From Neobacillus endophyticus (lineage in GTDB: Bacteria; Bacillota; Bacilli; Bacillales; Cytobacillaceae): 64,000 nucleotides of DNA. The stretch is from positions 1,054,001-1,118,000 of the forward strand of contig NZ_JABRWH010000001.1 of NCBI RefSeq assembly GCF_013248975.1, in the 5' to 3' direction. Of the stretch, positions 8,862 to 17,771 are shown piece by piece. The notes below the pieces were generated by a model. The model was not told the DNA's origin and ran no database searches. It worked only from the letters and a program-made list of their open reading frames with translations. Both the position numbers and the translations under genes were made by a program. Position 1 is the stretch's first letter, and every line of letters starts with the position of its first letter.

Positions 8862-9413
8862 TTAATGATGTAATTTCACTTCAGTTTTTAATTTTATTCC
8901 TTGTTGTTTCTCAACAACTTTTGTCGTAAAGTCCGTAATCCATCCAGCGAAGAAGTTCATAACCAAACCGACCAGAAGATAACGGACGGCCAGTTCTGCC
9001 GGGTTTAAACCAAGTTTTTCAATCCCCGCGGCGATTCCAAGGTAAATAAAGAGTTCTCCAGGATTGATATGTGGAAATAAACCATTACTGGTGTGACAGA
9101 AATACGCACCAGAGGCATAATAACTAGGCTTGTATTTTTCTGGTAAAAAACGTCCTAATGACAATGCCATCGGGTTACCCAGCATAAACGATCCGATAAA
9201 GGGAAGGATCAGATATCTTAAGAGAGGATTTCTCGCTGATGCCATTGCCAGCCTGTTAATCCGTTTTTCTCCAATTAATTGAATTAGTGTGTTCATGGCA
9301 ACCATTAATAAAAGAACGACTGGAACAATTCCTTTCATCCAAGACAGGAACGTCCCTGCACCTGTTTGAAACAGCTTCATAAAACCTTGTGCCAAGTGTA
9401 CGATGATCTCCAT
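8862..9413 (-). CDS. srlA: PTS glucitol/sorbitol-specific EIIC2 component
   Basis: A 183-aa membrane protein matching SrlA/GutA: SWMKGIVPVVLLLMVAMNTLIQLIGEKRI, the FIGSFMLGNPMALSLGRFLPEKYKPSYYAS loop and HTSNGLFPHINPGELFIYLGIAAG. It forms the second half of the glucitol permease with SrlE. It lies between gutM (19 bp) and srlE (18 bp), in the same order as the enteric and Bacillus-type operons. Confidence 0.95.
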   Translation of the reverse strand: MEIIVHLAQGFMKLFQTGAGTFLSWMKGIVPVVLLLMVAMNTLIQLIGEKRINRLAMASARNPLLRYLILPFIGSFMLGNPMALSLGRFLPEKYKPSYYASGAYFCHTSNGLFPHINPGELFIYLGIAAGIEKLGLNPAELAVRYLLVGLVMNFFAGWITDFTTKVVEKQQGIKLKTEVKLHH

Positions 9414-9432
9414 TTGTTCTCACCTCTTAAAT

Positions 9433-9882
9433 TTATTTTTTGGCTGATGTAACTCGTTCTGCTTTAAGCATGATGTTTTTAAAGAGACTATTCTTCTCTG
9501 GAATTTCTCCACCGCTCATGATCGTTTGGTAATTTTGAATGGCATCAAGAATAGCTAATTTTAAAAGCGTATTACAATGAGCGAAATCTTTCTCCGTAAG
9601 TGTTTTCAGATTTTTATTCTCAAATCCATTTAAATCCTTCACTTGGGCCATGACCGTGACACCTTGAAGTTTCTTGGCCTTCAGAATTCTTCCGCTGTCG
9701 GTTACGGCAAACATGACAATGGTTCCAGCCCGAATCCTCCCAGGCTTCTTGCCAATCGCCACTTTTCCGATTCTCCTTAACTCTGCATACGCTTTCGAAA
9801 AATGCTGGATTTGTAGAAAACCTAGCCCCGCTTGCACGATAAACGCCCCGGCAATAAGAATAATAATGATAAAAACTTGCAT
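9433..9882 (-). CDS. gutM: Glucitol operon activator GutM/SrlM
   Basis: A 149-aa protein with one N-terminal membrane helix (about 2-20), then a soluble domain with LQIQHFSKAYAELRRIGKVAIGKKPGRIRAGTIVMFA, typical of the GutM family. In E. coli GutM activates the srl operon, but how a membrane-anchored protein does this is unclear. The C-terminal KKTGEIPEKN-like tail is basic. It lies between the PRD regulator and srlA and is cotranscribed with both. Confidence 0.92.
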   Translation of the reverse strand: MQVFIIIILIAGAFIVQAGLGFLQIQHFSKAYAELRRIGKVAIGKKPGRIRAGTIVMFAVTDSGRILKAKKLQGVTVMAQVKDLNGFENKNLKTLTEKDFAHCNTLLKLAILDAIQNYQTIMSGGEIPEKNSLFKNIMLKAERVTSAKK

Positions 9883-9909
9883 AATTCCACTTCCTAAACG
9901 AATGATTGT

Positions 9910-11832
9910 TTATAACCTGATGGCTTGTTCAAGATGCTTCGATAGTGCTTCGAAGCTGGCTGCATTAGCCAATTGATCAATAAGCTTTTTATTGGCTGCG
10001 ATTCGAATGATTTCATCGTAAATTTTTACTAGAAGACTTGCATCATAATCTGTTTCTTCTGGAATTCCCAGGAGAAACACCAATTTGATTTCTTTCCCAT
10101 CTTCTAGGATCTTTTCAGGAAAAACGCCTAGTGCCAGCTCAATTTTATTGGATTGATGATTGACGGTATGCGGCAATGCAATGTATTGGTCAAATACCAT
10201 TGAGCCCTTTTCGGCCCTTGCTTTTAACCGCTCGCGAAAGTCCTCATCAAGGTATCCCTTCTGTGTTAATTCGTGAATCATCACATCCACATTTTCCCGA
10301 TAACTTTTACGGCTATCCAAAATGAAAAACTTCTGTTCATTTGTTAATAGCTTGACAATAGAATGATGATCTCCTGCATCTTTTAGTTTGAACTTCCGCA
10401 AGTAGGCCACTCGTTCAATTTGCTGTGAAACGCGACTTTCATCAAAAATTTCGTTTATCGTAATTAAAGGGGCGTCCGATTCAAATAGCAGTTTAACAGT
10501 GGAAAAAACAATATCATAGCCGGTTAAGCGTTCTTTCGTGACTTCCGATTCTGAAAATATATCAATCTGAGTATTCTGATTCAGCACCTTTTGAAGCTGC
10601 ATAGCGATCAATTTGGCCGTACCCCTGCCAGTGCCGCAAATAACAGCTACATGCTGGATTCGTTGAACATTCACCTCATTCTGAGCAATAAAAACCCCAA
10701 AGTAGAAGGCGATGTAACCAAGCTCATCTTCTGAAACCATTAAACGATATTCTCTTTCAATGACCTGCCCTGCTATTTCAGCCATTTTATAGGCAACCGG
10801 ATATTTTTCCTTCACATCTGTGAGCAAGGGATTGTTAATTCTCACCCCAAACATCAGGCGATTTAACATAAAGGTCAGGTGAAATTGTAAATCCTCAAAA
10901 AACCCTTTATTTTCAAAAATAACATCCTTTTCGAACCCGACCTGTTCCAATATCAAACTCAAAAGATGTTTTACATCATCGGTAATAGTAATATCAGCTA
11001 AGGACCGATTGTTAGTAGGGGTTCGTCTGCCGGCAATCGGTAACGTGATAAATAAGATCTCCGGCTGAGGAATCGAGATGGGCAGTTGCTTTTCAATGGC
11101 CCTCGTAATAGCTGCTGCATACTGATAATCTTTTGTGTCAATCAGCCTATTGAGATTCCGATTTATCTCCATAAGAGGATGACCTTTCAAAAGACGATCC
11201 AGCATGACAGTGACATACTGCATTAACCGATTTTGTGTGGTCGATTCCAAATCATACTGATTGGCAATTTTGTTGATTTCCTCTTTAATATCATCATCAA
11301 GCGGATAACCACTATATAAATAATCATAGACATTATCCATAACAAAGAAGCGCAGGTCCATTTCATTGCCGCTTAAATAGATGCCTCTATTTTGTATTCC
11401 TTTAATTGATAAATGATAGGACTCTAAAGCGACCGTTGCTTTTTTCAATTCATTGACCAGTGTGGTCCTGCCAATATTCATTTCAAATGCCAATTCATCC
11501 AGAGTAATGACTGTATCACTATTTACTAAGCGGTCAATGATAAAGGCAAGCCGGCTTTGGGGTGAATCTTGCAGATTTTTCTGTGATTGAAATTTTGTCA
11601 TCAGGTCCTCAAATAATGGTTCATCCTCAATCGACCAGCGGTAGCCCTTCCCTTTTGCATTCACTAACCATGCAATGCCCATTAAGTCGTGGTTTAACTG
11701 CTTAATATCATTACGGACAGTTCTAGTGCTAACCCCTAATGATTCTGCCAAATTCTCTAATGAACAATGGTGCTTTTTTCGAGTGAGTTCAATTATTTGG
11801 ACCATTCGCTCATTCATCATAAAATCTGGCAT
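9910..11832 (-). CDS. PRD-containing PTS regulator (BglG/MtlR type)
   Basis: A 640-aa modular regulator. It has an N-terminal HTH_11 (CSLENLAESLGVSTRTVRNDIKQL, about 19-43), a second Mga/HTH-like segment (about 100-150) and two PTS regulation domains (around 170-270 and 290-400, with conserved His in KGHPLME and LQFHLTFMLNRL). An EIIB-like domain follows (VAVICGTGRGTAKL), then a C-terminal EIIA-Fru-like domain with phospho-His in IALPHTVN. By family it senses PTS phosphorylation state and activates the operon. It follows srlD in the same direction after a 149-bp gap, and ends 27 bp before gutM. Confidence 0.92.
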   Translation of the reverse strand: MPDFMMNERMVQIIELTRKKHHCSLENLAESLGVSTRTVRNDIKQLNHDLMGIAWLVNAKGKGYRWSIEDEPLFEDLMTKFQSQKNLQDSPQSRLAFIIDRLVNSDTVITLDELAFEMNIGRTTLVNELKKATVALESYHLSIKGIQNRGIYLSGNEMDLRFFVMDNVYDYLYSGYPLDDDIKEEINKIANQYDLESTTQNRLMQYVTVMLDRLLKGHPLMEINRNLNRLIDTKDYQYAAAITRAIEKQLPISIPQPEILFITLPIAGRRTPTNNRSLADITITDDVKHLLSLILEQVGFEKDVIFENKGFFEDLQFHLTFMLNRLMFGVRINNPLLTDVKEKYPVAYKMAEIAGQVIEREYRLMVSEDELGYIAFYFGVFIAQNEVNVQRIQHVAVICGTGRGTAKLIAMQLQKVLNQNTQIDIFSESEVTKERLTGYDIVFSTVKLLFESDAPLITINEIFDESRVSQQIERVAYLRKFKLKDAGDHHSIVKLLTNEQKFFILDSRKSYRENVDVMIHELTQKGYLDEDFRERLKARAEKGSMVFDQYIALPHTVNHQSNKIELALGVFPEKILEDGKEIKLVFLLGIPEETDYDASLLVKIYDEIIRIAANKKLIDQLANAASFEALSKHLEQAIRL

Positions 11833-11981
11833 TCCATCACCACCTTCTTATTAAAACGAAACCGCATTTTTAAAGCTTCTGTTACACTTAGATGTCACTA
11901 TTCGTTCCAATCAATTGGTAAAAAATTGCGTTAACACAGCCTTAAAAATGAGTTTTTTCGTTAATTATACATGAGCCGGTT

Positions 11982-12782
11982 CTAACCGCGTGATTTTCCG
12001 CCTGAAATATTAAGTGTGGTTCCTGTAATATAACTTGAACGGTCAGAAGCCAGATAAGAAACCAGCTCAGCCGCTTCATACAATTTCCCTTCTCTTGCTA
12101 AAGGAATCGATTTACTGTAATCTGTGGCTAACCCATCGACTGTAACGCCCCTGGTATACGCCAAAGCCTCATTGTATACCTCCGTTCTTAGACCTGTTGC
12201 TTCCATGATCCCTGGTGCAATGGCTACAACGCGGATATTGTATTTCCCTAACTCTTTTGCCCATGCCCGGGTAAAGGAAATGACCGCTCCTTTTGTGGCA
12301 GAATAGCAGCTCTGGCCTGCTGATCCTTCTTGACCCGCTTCAGAAGCAACGTTTATAATGACACCTTTATTTTGCTTTAACATTTCTTTGGCAACCGCTT
12401 GTGCACATAGGAATGGTCCCTTTTGGTTAACTGCAACCATAAAGTCAAAGTCCTTCTCACTTAACTCATACTCCGGTCTTTCTCCTTTAACATCCACTAA
12501 GAGCCTTGGAAGGTTGATCCCAGCGTTATTTACTAGGATGTCCACTGTTCCAAACAATTCCAATGTTTTGGCCACCATATTGTCTACGCTTTCTTTTTTG
12601 GTCACGTCACATTTCAGTAGATAAAAGCCATCTTCTTGTAGGCCATCTTCAACATTTACATCAGAAATGACAACTTTTGCTCCATTTCTCAGCAGTTCAC
12701 CTGCTATTGTTAATCCGATTCCAGAGGCACCTCCTGTCACAATTGCCACTTTTCCCTCCAAGCCTAGCCATGATTCACTCAC
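11982..12782 (-). CDS. srlD: Sorbitol-6-phosphate 2-dehydrogenase (SDR)
   Basis: A 266-aa SDR with GTG start after GGAGGGAGATTGTT. Motifs are TGGASGIG (NAD binding), NNAGIN, catalytic Ser in NVASEAG, and CYSATKGA (Tyr/Lys). The long insert LLVDVKGERPEYELSEKDFD and the end TGTTLNISGGKSRG are typical of the Firmicute sorbitol-6-phosphate dehydrogenase group. It oxidises glucitol-6-phosphate to fructose-6-phosphate. It is the first gene of the operon, ahead of the PRD regulator, gutM and the PTS genes. Confidence 0.92.
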   Translation of the reverse strand: MSESWLGLEGKVAIVTGGASGIGLTIAGELLRNGAKVVISDVNVEDGLQEDGFYLLKCDVTKKESVDNMVAKTLELFGTVDILVNNAGINLPRLLVDVKGERPEYELSEKDFDFMVAVNQKGPFLCAQAVAKEMLKQNKGVIINVASEAGQEGSAGQSCYSATKGAVISFTRAWAKELGKYNIRVVAIAPGIMEATGLRTEVYNEALAYTRGVTVDGLATDYSKSIPLAREGKLYEAAELVSYLASDRSSYITGTTLNISGGKSRG

Positions 12783-12832
12783 AACAATCTCCCTCCAATT
12801 TCTTTATTTAACTATCTATTGAATACGATTTC

Positions 12833-12861
12833 ATTATAAGAAATTTCACTTTTAGGATTAA
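12833..12861 (-). promoter_or_regulatory. Candidate promoter of the glucitol operon
   Basis: On the minus strand TATAAT (12833-12838) lies about 50 bp upstream of the srlD GTG. At 17 bp further there is only a poor -35 (TTAATC), which fits a promoter needing an activator such as the PRD regulator or GutM. Confidence 0.5.
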
Positions 12862-12967
12862 TACACTCTTTTTCACATGAAATGGAAAAGGGCTGAATTT
12901 ATAGGGATTTCAACCACTGAAATATGGAAGTAGTTTTGAAGGATGGTAGGGGGGCACCTGATTTTAT

Positions 12968-13008
12968 ATAAAAAGAGCCTGTCTCTATGAATCGAGACAG
13001 GCTCCCAT
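12968..13008 (-). terminator. Terminator of the DUF1835 gene
   Basis: On the minus strand GAGCCTGTCTCG and GAGACAGGCTC form a long stem around TATAGATT-like loop sequence, followed by TTTTTATATAAA. Confidence 0.88.
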
Positions 13009-13088
13009 GAATTTTATTACGCGGTTTTTGATGAACATAAAAGAATATCTGAAACCAGCAATTCTTAATCGACGTTCGCTTCCCTACT

Positions 13089-14165
13089 TTATTCCTGTAC
13101 TTTAACAAAATAATGTCTCATCGATTTCGGGATTCCTTTTAATTCCAAAACACCGGTATAAATTAAATACCTGAGCCGATATTCCAAAAAGACATCAAAA
13201 ACGGGCTCATCTACTGAGTACTTGACCTCCAAAATCACCTTGCCTGCCCTAATAAAGTCCTTCTTACCTTCCTTACGATGAATTTGATCAATGGCCCTCA
13301 AAATGTGCGGGTCATAATACGACTCTTCCACCTCTTCTATCCTTCCATTGCGCCACACCCGTAGAAGGCTAGTTGTTTGCGCCAATGCCTCCCAGTCATT
13401 CTGCAAATGAACCCGCTCATCATTCGATAATAGTTTAGCTGCTTTGCCTTTTTCAAATAGAAGTTTTAACTGTTCCGGATGCAACTCACTAACCTGACAA
13501 GCTCCAAGCTCATTAGAAATTTCTGTAACATTTAATAAAATGACATCGTTTGTTTTATCCTTTAATAAATGAAGGATAAAACGCAGGCTGGTTTGTTCAT
13601 CGCTATTATTTCCGGTCCATAGATAGATCGGCACATCCTCTGGTATATCCTCTATCTCCAAAAGCGTATTAGAAAAATGATTTTCATAATAATAATCATC
13701 TGACTCTAAATTGATATTTTCATTGAACCATTCGAACCGATTATTTCGCCCAATTTGATGGTCCAGCTGTCTTAATGGCCCTATTGAAAAATAGCCGTCA
13801 AAACCGATCACTTTATTAGGCCGTTCCATTCCAACCCTTACGGATCCAGCTGCAGTTTGAGACGAAACAATATGTACAGGGAGGTTATCCCGCTTCTTAT
13901 GCTTTTGAATCAGTTCATTGATTTTTTGGACCATAAGTCTCTGGTCATTCCCATTTATAAAATAGCCCCGCCCTACCAACGGCTCCCATTCTTCGTGATG
14001 AAAGGTCTGGAATTCTTCTTTATGATGTAATTCATACGTTTGCCATTCCCCAAATCGGTATAGATCAGTTACGTTTAAGTACCTTTTCGTTTCAATTTTA
14101 TAAACAAATACGACGTTCGGTTCCATAAAAAAATAAATATACGGGAACTGCTCTCTCGTTTTCAT
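13089..14165 (-). CDS. DUF1835/DUF3658 domain protein
   Basis: A 358-aa soluble protein. The start is set at ATG 14163-14165, because AAGGAG lies 9 nt upstream; the longer TTG start lacks a site. Its central region has the DUF1835 pattern (VHIVSSQTAAGSVRVG ... GYFSIGPLRQL ... WTGNNSDEQTSLRFIL) and the C-terminus (about 290-358) resembles DUF3658 (FLEYRLRYLIYTGVLELKG). These domain families have no established biochemical role. An N-terminal extension of about 95 residues is unassigned. It is transcribed alone. Confidence 0.8.
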   Translation of the reverse strand: MKTREQFPYIYFFMEPNVVFVYKIETKRYLNVTDLYRFGEWQTYELHHKEEFQTFHHEEWEPLVGRGYFINGNDQRLMVQKINELIQKHKKRDNLPVHIVSSQTAAGSVRVGMERPNKVIGFDGYFSIGPLRQLDHQIGRNNRFEWFNENINLESDDYYYENHFSNTLLEIEDIPEDVPIYLWTGNNSDEQTSLRFILHLLKDKTNDVILLNVTEISNELGACQVSELHPEQLKLLFEKGKAAKLLSNDERVHLQNDWEALAQTTSLLRVWRNGRIEEVEESYYDPHILRAIDQIHRKEGKKDFIRAGKVILEVKYSVDEPVFDVFLEYRLRYLIYTGVLELKGIPKSMRHYFVKVQE

Positions 14166-14329
14166 AGGATTCAACTCCTTCTAGTCATTCGTCAATAAAT
14201 ATTCCATAAATTGGTTGGGAAATCCTTTTTTAGAGAGTGGCAATAGTGCTTTCGACCAGAAACATGTATAGGGTGGGAAACCTGCACCACCCTAATCGTT
14301 TTCATACCCTTCTCCTATAAGTCCCCTGC

Positions 14330-14629
14330 TTATGTTGCAGGCGGGCTCTCAGCAGGATTCACATGATTTGTTTCTGTAATTGCATCAAGAGATGCTGGAG
14401 AAAGCCCGTTTGCCGTTACCATTGACAGTGCTTCTCCTCCTGTGTCTGTGTTTAATAGGGTAGCAGTTTCGATTTTATCAAGTAAGAGTTCCATGACAAT
14501 TTTGTGCTTAATGATTAACCTTACTAATCTTTCAATCTCGGCTGGAGTACCGATTACAGTGACCCGCTCCAGCGCTCCTGCCAGTGCTTGCTCCAATCTT
14601 GCGAGGGCCTCACGAATAGGATCGGCCAT
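14330..14629 (-). CDS. Small protein of unknown function, paralog of its upstream neighbour
   Basis: 99 aa, start ATG after GGGAAGGAGTTAAAAAT. Mostly helical: residues about 1-65 are amphipathic, including EIERLVRLIIKHKIVMELLLDKI, followed by a Ser/Thr/Asn-rich tail. That helix aligns with DLAQLIALTIQKEMMLEFILKG of the neighbouring 93-aa protein, so the two are likely diverged duplicates. The pair is preceded by a sigma-K-like promoter, which suggests a late mother-cell, possibly coat or exosporium, role. I do not recognise a named family. Confidence 0.72.
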   Translation of the reverse strand: MADPIREALARLEQALAGALERVTVIGTPAEIERLVRLIIKHKIVMELLLDKIETATLLNTDTGGEALSMVTANGLSPASLDAITETNHVNPAESPPAT

Positions 14630-14688
14630 ATTTTTAACTCCTTCCCTTCAATCGTTTCTTCCATCTGCCAATTGGCATTCTCCCAGAA

Positions 14689-14970
14689 TCACTTTTTAGG
14701 ATCCGGATTGTTGACTGTCTCCCAAGCATCAAGAGCCCCTTTCAGAATGAATTCAAGCATCATTTCTTTTTGAATCGTTAATGCAATTAATTGTGCTAAG
14801 TCTTCGGAAAACTCTTTTAATTGGTCGGGACTGAGATTTTCTCTTCTAAGAATTCGGGTTTGAGCATTTATTGCATCGGCTAAAGCAAATTCCATTTCGG
14901 CAACAGAGGAAATGACTTCAAATACTCTATCGCGATTGGACGATCCCCCAACATTTTGTCTGGAACCCAT
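14689..14970 (-). CDS. Small protein of unknown function, likely sporulation-associated
   Basis: 93 aa, ATG after AAAAGGGGATAGAAA. It begins with a Gly/Ser/Asn-rich segment (MGSRQNVGGSSNRDR) and continues with three predicted helices ending in FILKGALDAWETVNNPDPKK. No cysteine or membrane segment is visible. It is the first gene of a two-gene unit with the 99-aa paralog 59 bp downstream. A CATATTTTA element upstream matches the sigma-K -10. Confidence 0.72.
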   Translation of the reverse strand: MGSRQNVGGSSNRDRVFEVISSVAEMEFALADAINAQTRILRRENLSPDQLKEFSEDLAQLIALTIQKEMMLEFILKGALDAWETVNNPDPKK

Positions 14971-15001
14971 TTTCTATCCCCTTTTCATTTAGACTTGTAC
15001 T

Positions 15002-15030
15002 CTAAAATATGTACTGGTTTTATAAATGTC
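15002..15030 (-). promoter_or_regulatory. Candidate sigma-K promoter
   Basis: On the minus strand CATATTTTA (15002-15010) fits the sigma-K -10 consensus CATAnnnTA. An AC core (in AGACAT, 15028-15029) lies 17 nt upstream as expected for the -35. It is about 32 bp before the start of the 93-aa gene. Confidence 0.6.
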
Positions 15031-15189
15031 TGGACAAACCAACTATTTTGGCAAAAATCCATTGAAGCATTTTTGTATCACCTGCTGATAACTGCCGAGG
15101 GGGGAAAGAAGCGGTAATGGGGGATTCTTTTGTCTTCGTGAGCGATCTTAACGTTTTTTTCTAGAAACCAAAACGCCCCTTTCTATTAA

Positions 15190-15238
15190 GCACCAAAAAA
15201 GAAGCAGCCCATGGATGATCCCAAAGGCTGCTTCTTGT
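15190..15238 (-). terminator. Terminator of the frlB/SIS unit
   Basis: On the minus strand AAGAAGCAGCC and GGCTGCTTCTT form an 11-bp stem followed by TTTT. It lies directly after the second SIS gene. Confidence 0.9.
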
Positions 15239-15243
15239 TCAAT

Positions 15244-16257
15244 TTAATAATCCATTTTTCGATAGTATCTTCTGATATCGAGTGAATGGTTTCTTTCACG
15301 CTCGAGATAGACGCTGATTCGACCTGTTAAAGCCCAGTTCAGGTTAACAGCAAAGAACTTTCTAAATTCTTCACTGATGCCTTCCAATGGGTAATCCTTT
15401 GTATCAAGGATAAAAAGCTCTTTCGTAATCTTTTCAGCAAAACGTTCCACGCGTTCCACCAATGGACGGGTTTCGTCTTCGCCTATAAAGAGGATCACAC
15501 TCGTATCTTCCTCTACAAGCTCTAGTGTCCCGTGAAAGAATTCAGCCGCATGAATGGATTTGGATTTAATCCATTGCATCTCTTCTAAGATGCACATCGC
15601 ATAAGAATACGTATTTCCCCACAGGTTTCCGGCACCGACTAACATATGGTATCCTGTATCCTTATGCTTAATGGCAAATTGCTCTGCCCGTGAGTCAAAA
15701 GCTTTTATCGCGTTGACCATTCCTTGTGGCAACAGGGCCAGTTCCTCTGCGAATTTCTCATATTGCGGAAATTCATCATGGTTATGAATAAAGCGGAGTG
15801 TAAGCAATTGTAAGTACATAAAAAACGTATCAAATGAATATTTTTCATTCCCTGTTGAGATGATGTAATCCACTGATTCTGCCAATGGGGTGCCTTCCTT
15901 TGCCACCAATCCGATGGTTGTTGCCCCTTTTCCTTTACAGAACTGGGCTGCGGCCACCGTTTCTTTTGTCGTCCCCGTAACGGATGCGAAAATACAAACC
16001 GAATCCTTTGTCAGATGTCGATTGTTCATGACTAGCAATTCCGCTGCAATTTCCGCATGCACTTCTAAAGAGGAATTGGATTTAAAGATGAACTCAAAAG
16101 GATACATCATGGCGATCGTGCCGCCGGATCCAATTAGGAAAATATTTTGATAGCCCTTTTTCGAGATGTCGTCGACGATTTTTTCAATTTCGCCCCTTTT
16201 GGCTTCAGCCTCTTTCCCAACGTATTCCAAAAATGTATCCTGCTCGAATTTTAACAT
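15244..16257 (-). CDS. Second FrlB-like SIS-domain sugar isomerase/deglycase
   Basis: 337 aa with two SIS domains (about 20-160 and 190-310). GSGGTIAMMYPFEF matches the phosphosugar loop and SVTGTTKETVAAAQF the second SIS signature. The segments MQWIKSKSIHAAEFFHGTLE and RNHSLDIRRYYRKMDY align with FrlB (MQWIHSHALHAGEYFHGPFE; QHPLSTRRYMWKVAY). It is related to, but clearly diverged from, the neighbouring FrlB. It may act on a different Amadori product or pair with FrlB. Start ATG after GGAGGGATTTTC, 55 bp after the frlB stop. Confidence 0.85.
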   Translation of the reverse strand: MLKFEQDTFLEYVGKEAEAKRGEIEKIVDDISKKGYQNIFLIGSGGTIAMMYPFEFIFKSNSSLEVHAEIAAELLVMNNRHLTKDSVCIFASVTGTTKETVAAAQFCKGKGATTIGLVAKEGTPLAESVDYIISTGNEKYSFDTFFMYLQLLTLRFIHNHDEFPQYEKFAEELALLPQGMVNAIKAFDSRAEQFAIKHKDTGYHMLVGAGNLWGNTYSYAMCILEEMQWIKSKSIHAAEFFHGTLELVEEDTSVILFIGEDETRPLVERVERFAEKITKELFILDTKDYPLEGISEEFRKFFAVNLNWALTGRISVYLERERNHSLDIRRYYRKMDY

Positions 16258-16312
16258 GAAAATCCCTCCATTTTTTTATTTAAAAGACTGATTGGCAAAA
16301 TGCTTCCTCAGT

Positions 16313-17278
16313 CTAGTAAGCTACCTTCCACATGTATCTTCTCGTGCTCAGCGGGTGCTGGCGCGCTGTGGCCAATTCTTCGGCATATTGCCGGAGCACT
16401 GCCTGCAGTACTAACGGAGCGATATACCCTTGTACCCGTTCGGCAACACCCGTTAAATCAAAATCCTTCGCATCCAGAACGATGATTCTTTTTCCATACC
16501 TTTGGGTGAACTCCAATGAACGCTCTTCCAATGGCCGGGTTTCATCCAGTCCTAAGAGCTGAATGATCGGTACATCCTCATCCAAAACCTCAAACGGACC
16601 ATGGAAGTACTCACCTGCATGAAGAGCATGGGAGTGAATCCATTGCATTTCCATCAGCAGACAAATGGCAAACCAATAGGCAATTCCATAATTGGCGCCG
16701 CTGGCCATCGTATAAATGATTTTTTCGCTTTTATAGGAATCCGCAAATGCCTTGGCATCAGCTAGCGTTTTTTCTTTTGCTTTATTTAAAATGGGGCGCA
16801 GATTTTCCAATGAAGACACGATTTCGTTGAATTTTCCATTCCCCTCTCTCGCTGCCAGAAGTCCAAATACAAGCTCCAGCATGACAGCAGGTGATTCATT
16901 GGCAAAATCGCTGTTTTTTCCGTCTTCATACACAATCACATGCTCAGAAACCTGTGAAAGAGGTGATTCCGGGTCAAAGGTAAGCGAGACCGTTAAGGCT
17001 CCCTTTTCGCGAGCAAAACGGGCCGCTTCCACGGTTTCAGGTGTCTTCCCGTAATGGGAGCATAAAATAACAAGAGATTTTTCATTTAATTTCTTAGGGC
17101 TGCAATGCACAAACTCGTTAGAGCTATAAAGGTAGGCATCAATAGCTGTGCTCTCACGATCCATTACATACTGGCTCGTATACATGAGTGATGACGAACC
17201 GCCGCAGGCAACAAAAAAAACTCGGTCCAGTTCCCGTTGTTTTATTACATCTAGCGCTTTTTGCACATCTGCTAACAT
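16313..17278 (-). CDS. frlB: Fructosamine-6-phosphate deglycase
   Basis: 321 aa from ATG at 17276-17278 (AAGGAGGAGAAATC upstream). It closely resembles my recollection of B. subtilis FrlB: VFFVACGGSSSLMY, EKSLVILCSHYGKTPETVEAA, IIYTMASGANYGIAYW, MEMQWIHSHALHAGEYFHGPFE, LGLDETRPLEERS and the C-terminal RRYMWKVAY. The enzyme splits fructosamine-6-phosphate into glucose-6-phosphate and an amine or amino acid. Its leader is unusual: a FrlR-type operator at 17701 is followed by a 16-copy ~21-bp hairpin array before the start codon. Confidence 0.92.
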   Translation of the reverse strand: MLADVQKALDVIKQRELDRVFFVACGGSSSLMYTSQYVMDRESTAIDAYLYSSNEFVHCSPKKLNEKSLVILCSHYGKTPETVEAARFAREKGALTVSLTFDPESPLSQVSEHVIVYEDGKNSDFANESPAVMLELVFGLLAAREGNGKFNEIVSSLENLRPILNKAKEKTLADAKAFADSYKSEKIIYTMASGANYGIAYWFAICLLMEMQWIHSHALHAGEYFHGPFEVLDEDVPIIQLLGLDETRPLEERSLEFTQRYGKRIIVLDAKDFDLTGVAERVQGYIAPLVLQAVLRQYAEELATARQHPLSTRRYMWKVAY

Positions 17279-17330
17279 GATTTCTCCTCCTTGCATTTTG
17301 CTTATTCTAAAATTAAGATCTTTTGCTGGG

Positions 17331-17655
17331 TTTTCCGCCGAATTGCGGGGGTTTCCCGCTGAACTGCGGAGGTTTTCCGCCGAACTGCGGGGTTTTCCTC
17401 CGAACTACGAGTTTTTCCCGCCAAACTGCGGAGTTCCCGCAAAACTCGGGGGTTTTCCTCCGAACTGCGGAGGTTTTCCGCCGAATTGCGGAGGTTTTCC
17501 GCCAAACTGCGGGGTTCCCGCAAAACTCGGGGGTTTTCCGCCGAACTGCGGGGGGTTTCCGCCGAATTGCGGAGGTTTTCCGCCAAACTGCGGGGGTTTT
17601 CCGCCGAATTGCGGAGGTTTTCCGCCAAACTACGAGTTTTTCCCGCAAACCTATT
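17331..17655. repeat. ~21-bp tandem hairpin repeat array (16 copies) in the frlB leader
   Basis: Units of the type TTTTCCGCCGAATTGCGGAG recur with spacings of 19-21 bp (mean about 20.5). Each unit has short complementary arms (TCCGC / GCGGA) and could form a mini-hairpin in RNA or single-stranded DNA. Core variants are GAATT, GAACT, CAAACT and AAAACTC. The array lies between the FrlR-type operator/promoter (17701) and frlB, so it would be transcribed as leader RNA. Reading frames through it on both strands are low-complexity by-products. The same core (TTTTCCGCCAAACT) recurs at 57.5 kb. Confidence 0.95.
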
Positions 17656-17700
17656 TAGTTAGCTATTTTAGCACCCGCTCAGACCTAGGTTCTTCAACCT

Positions 17701-17720
17701 ATAATGGTATATACCATTAT
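17701..17720. promoter_or_regulatory. FrlR-type operator, copy 1 (upstream of frlB)
   Basis: ATAATGGTATATACCATTAT is a perfect 20-bp palindrome. The core AATGGTATATACCATT recurs upstream of frlD and frlR. A TATAAT -10 on the minus strand overlaps its right edge, as expected for repression by a GntR-family protein. Confidence 0.85.
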
Positions 17721-17771
17721 ATTGAAAGCACTGAATAGAAAAGCCCTCCGCTCCTCTATTCAGCCCAGTTA

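Noticed and set aside
17302..17738. Frames of about 110-196 aa on both strands through the ~21-bp array
   Set aside because: Low-complexity translations of the hairpin repeat on both strands; no ribosome sites.
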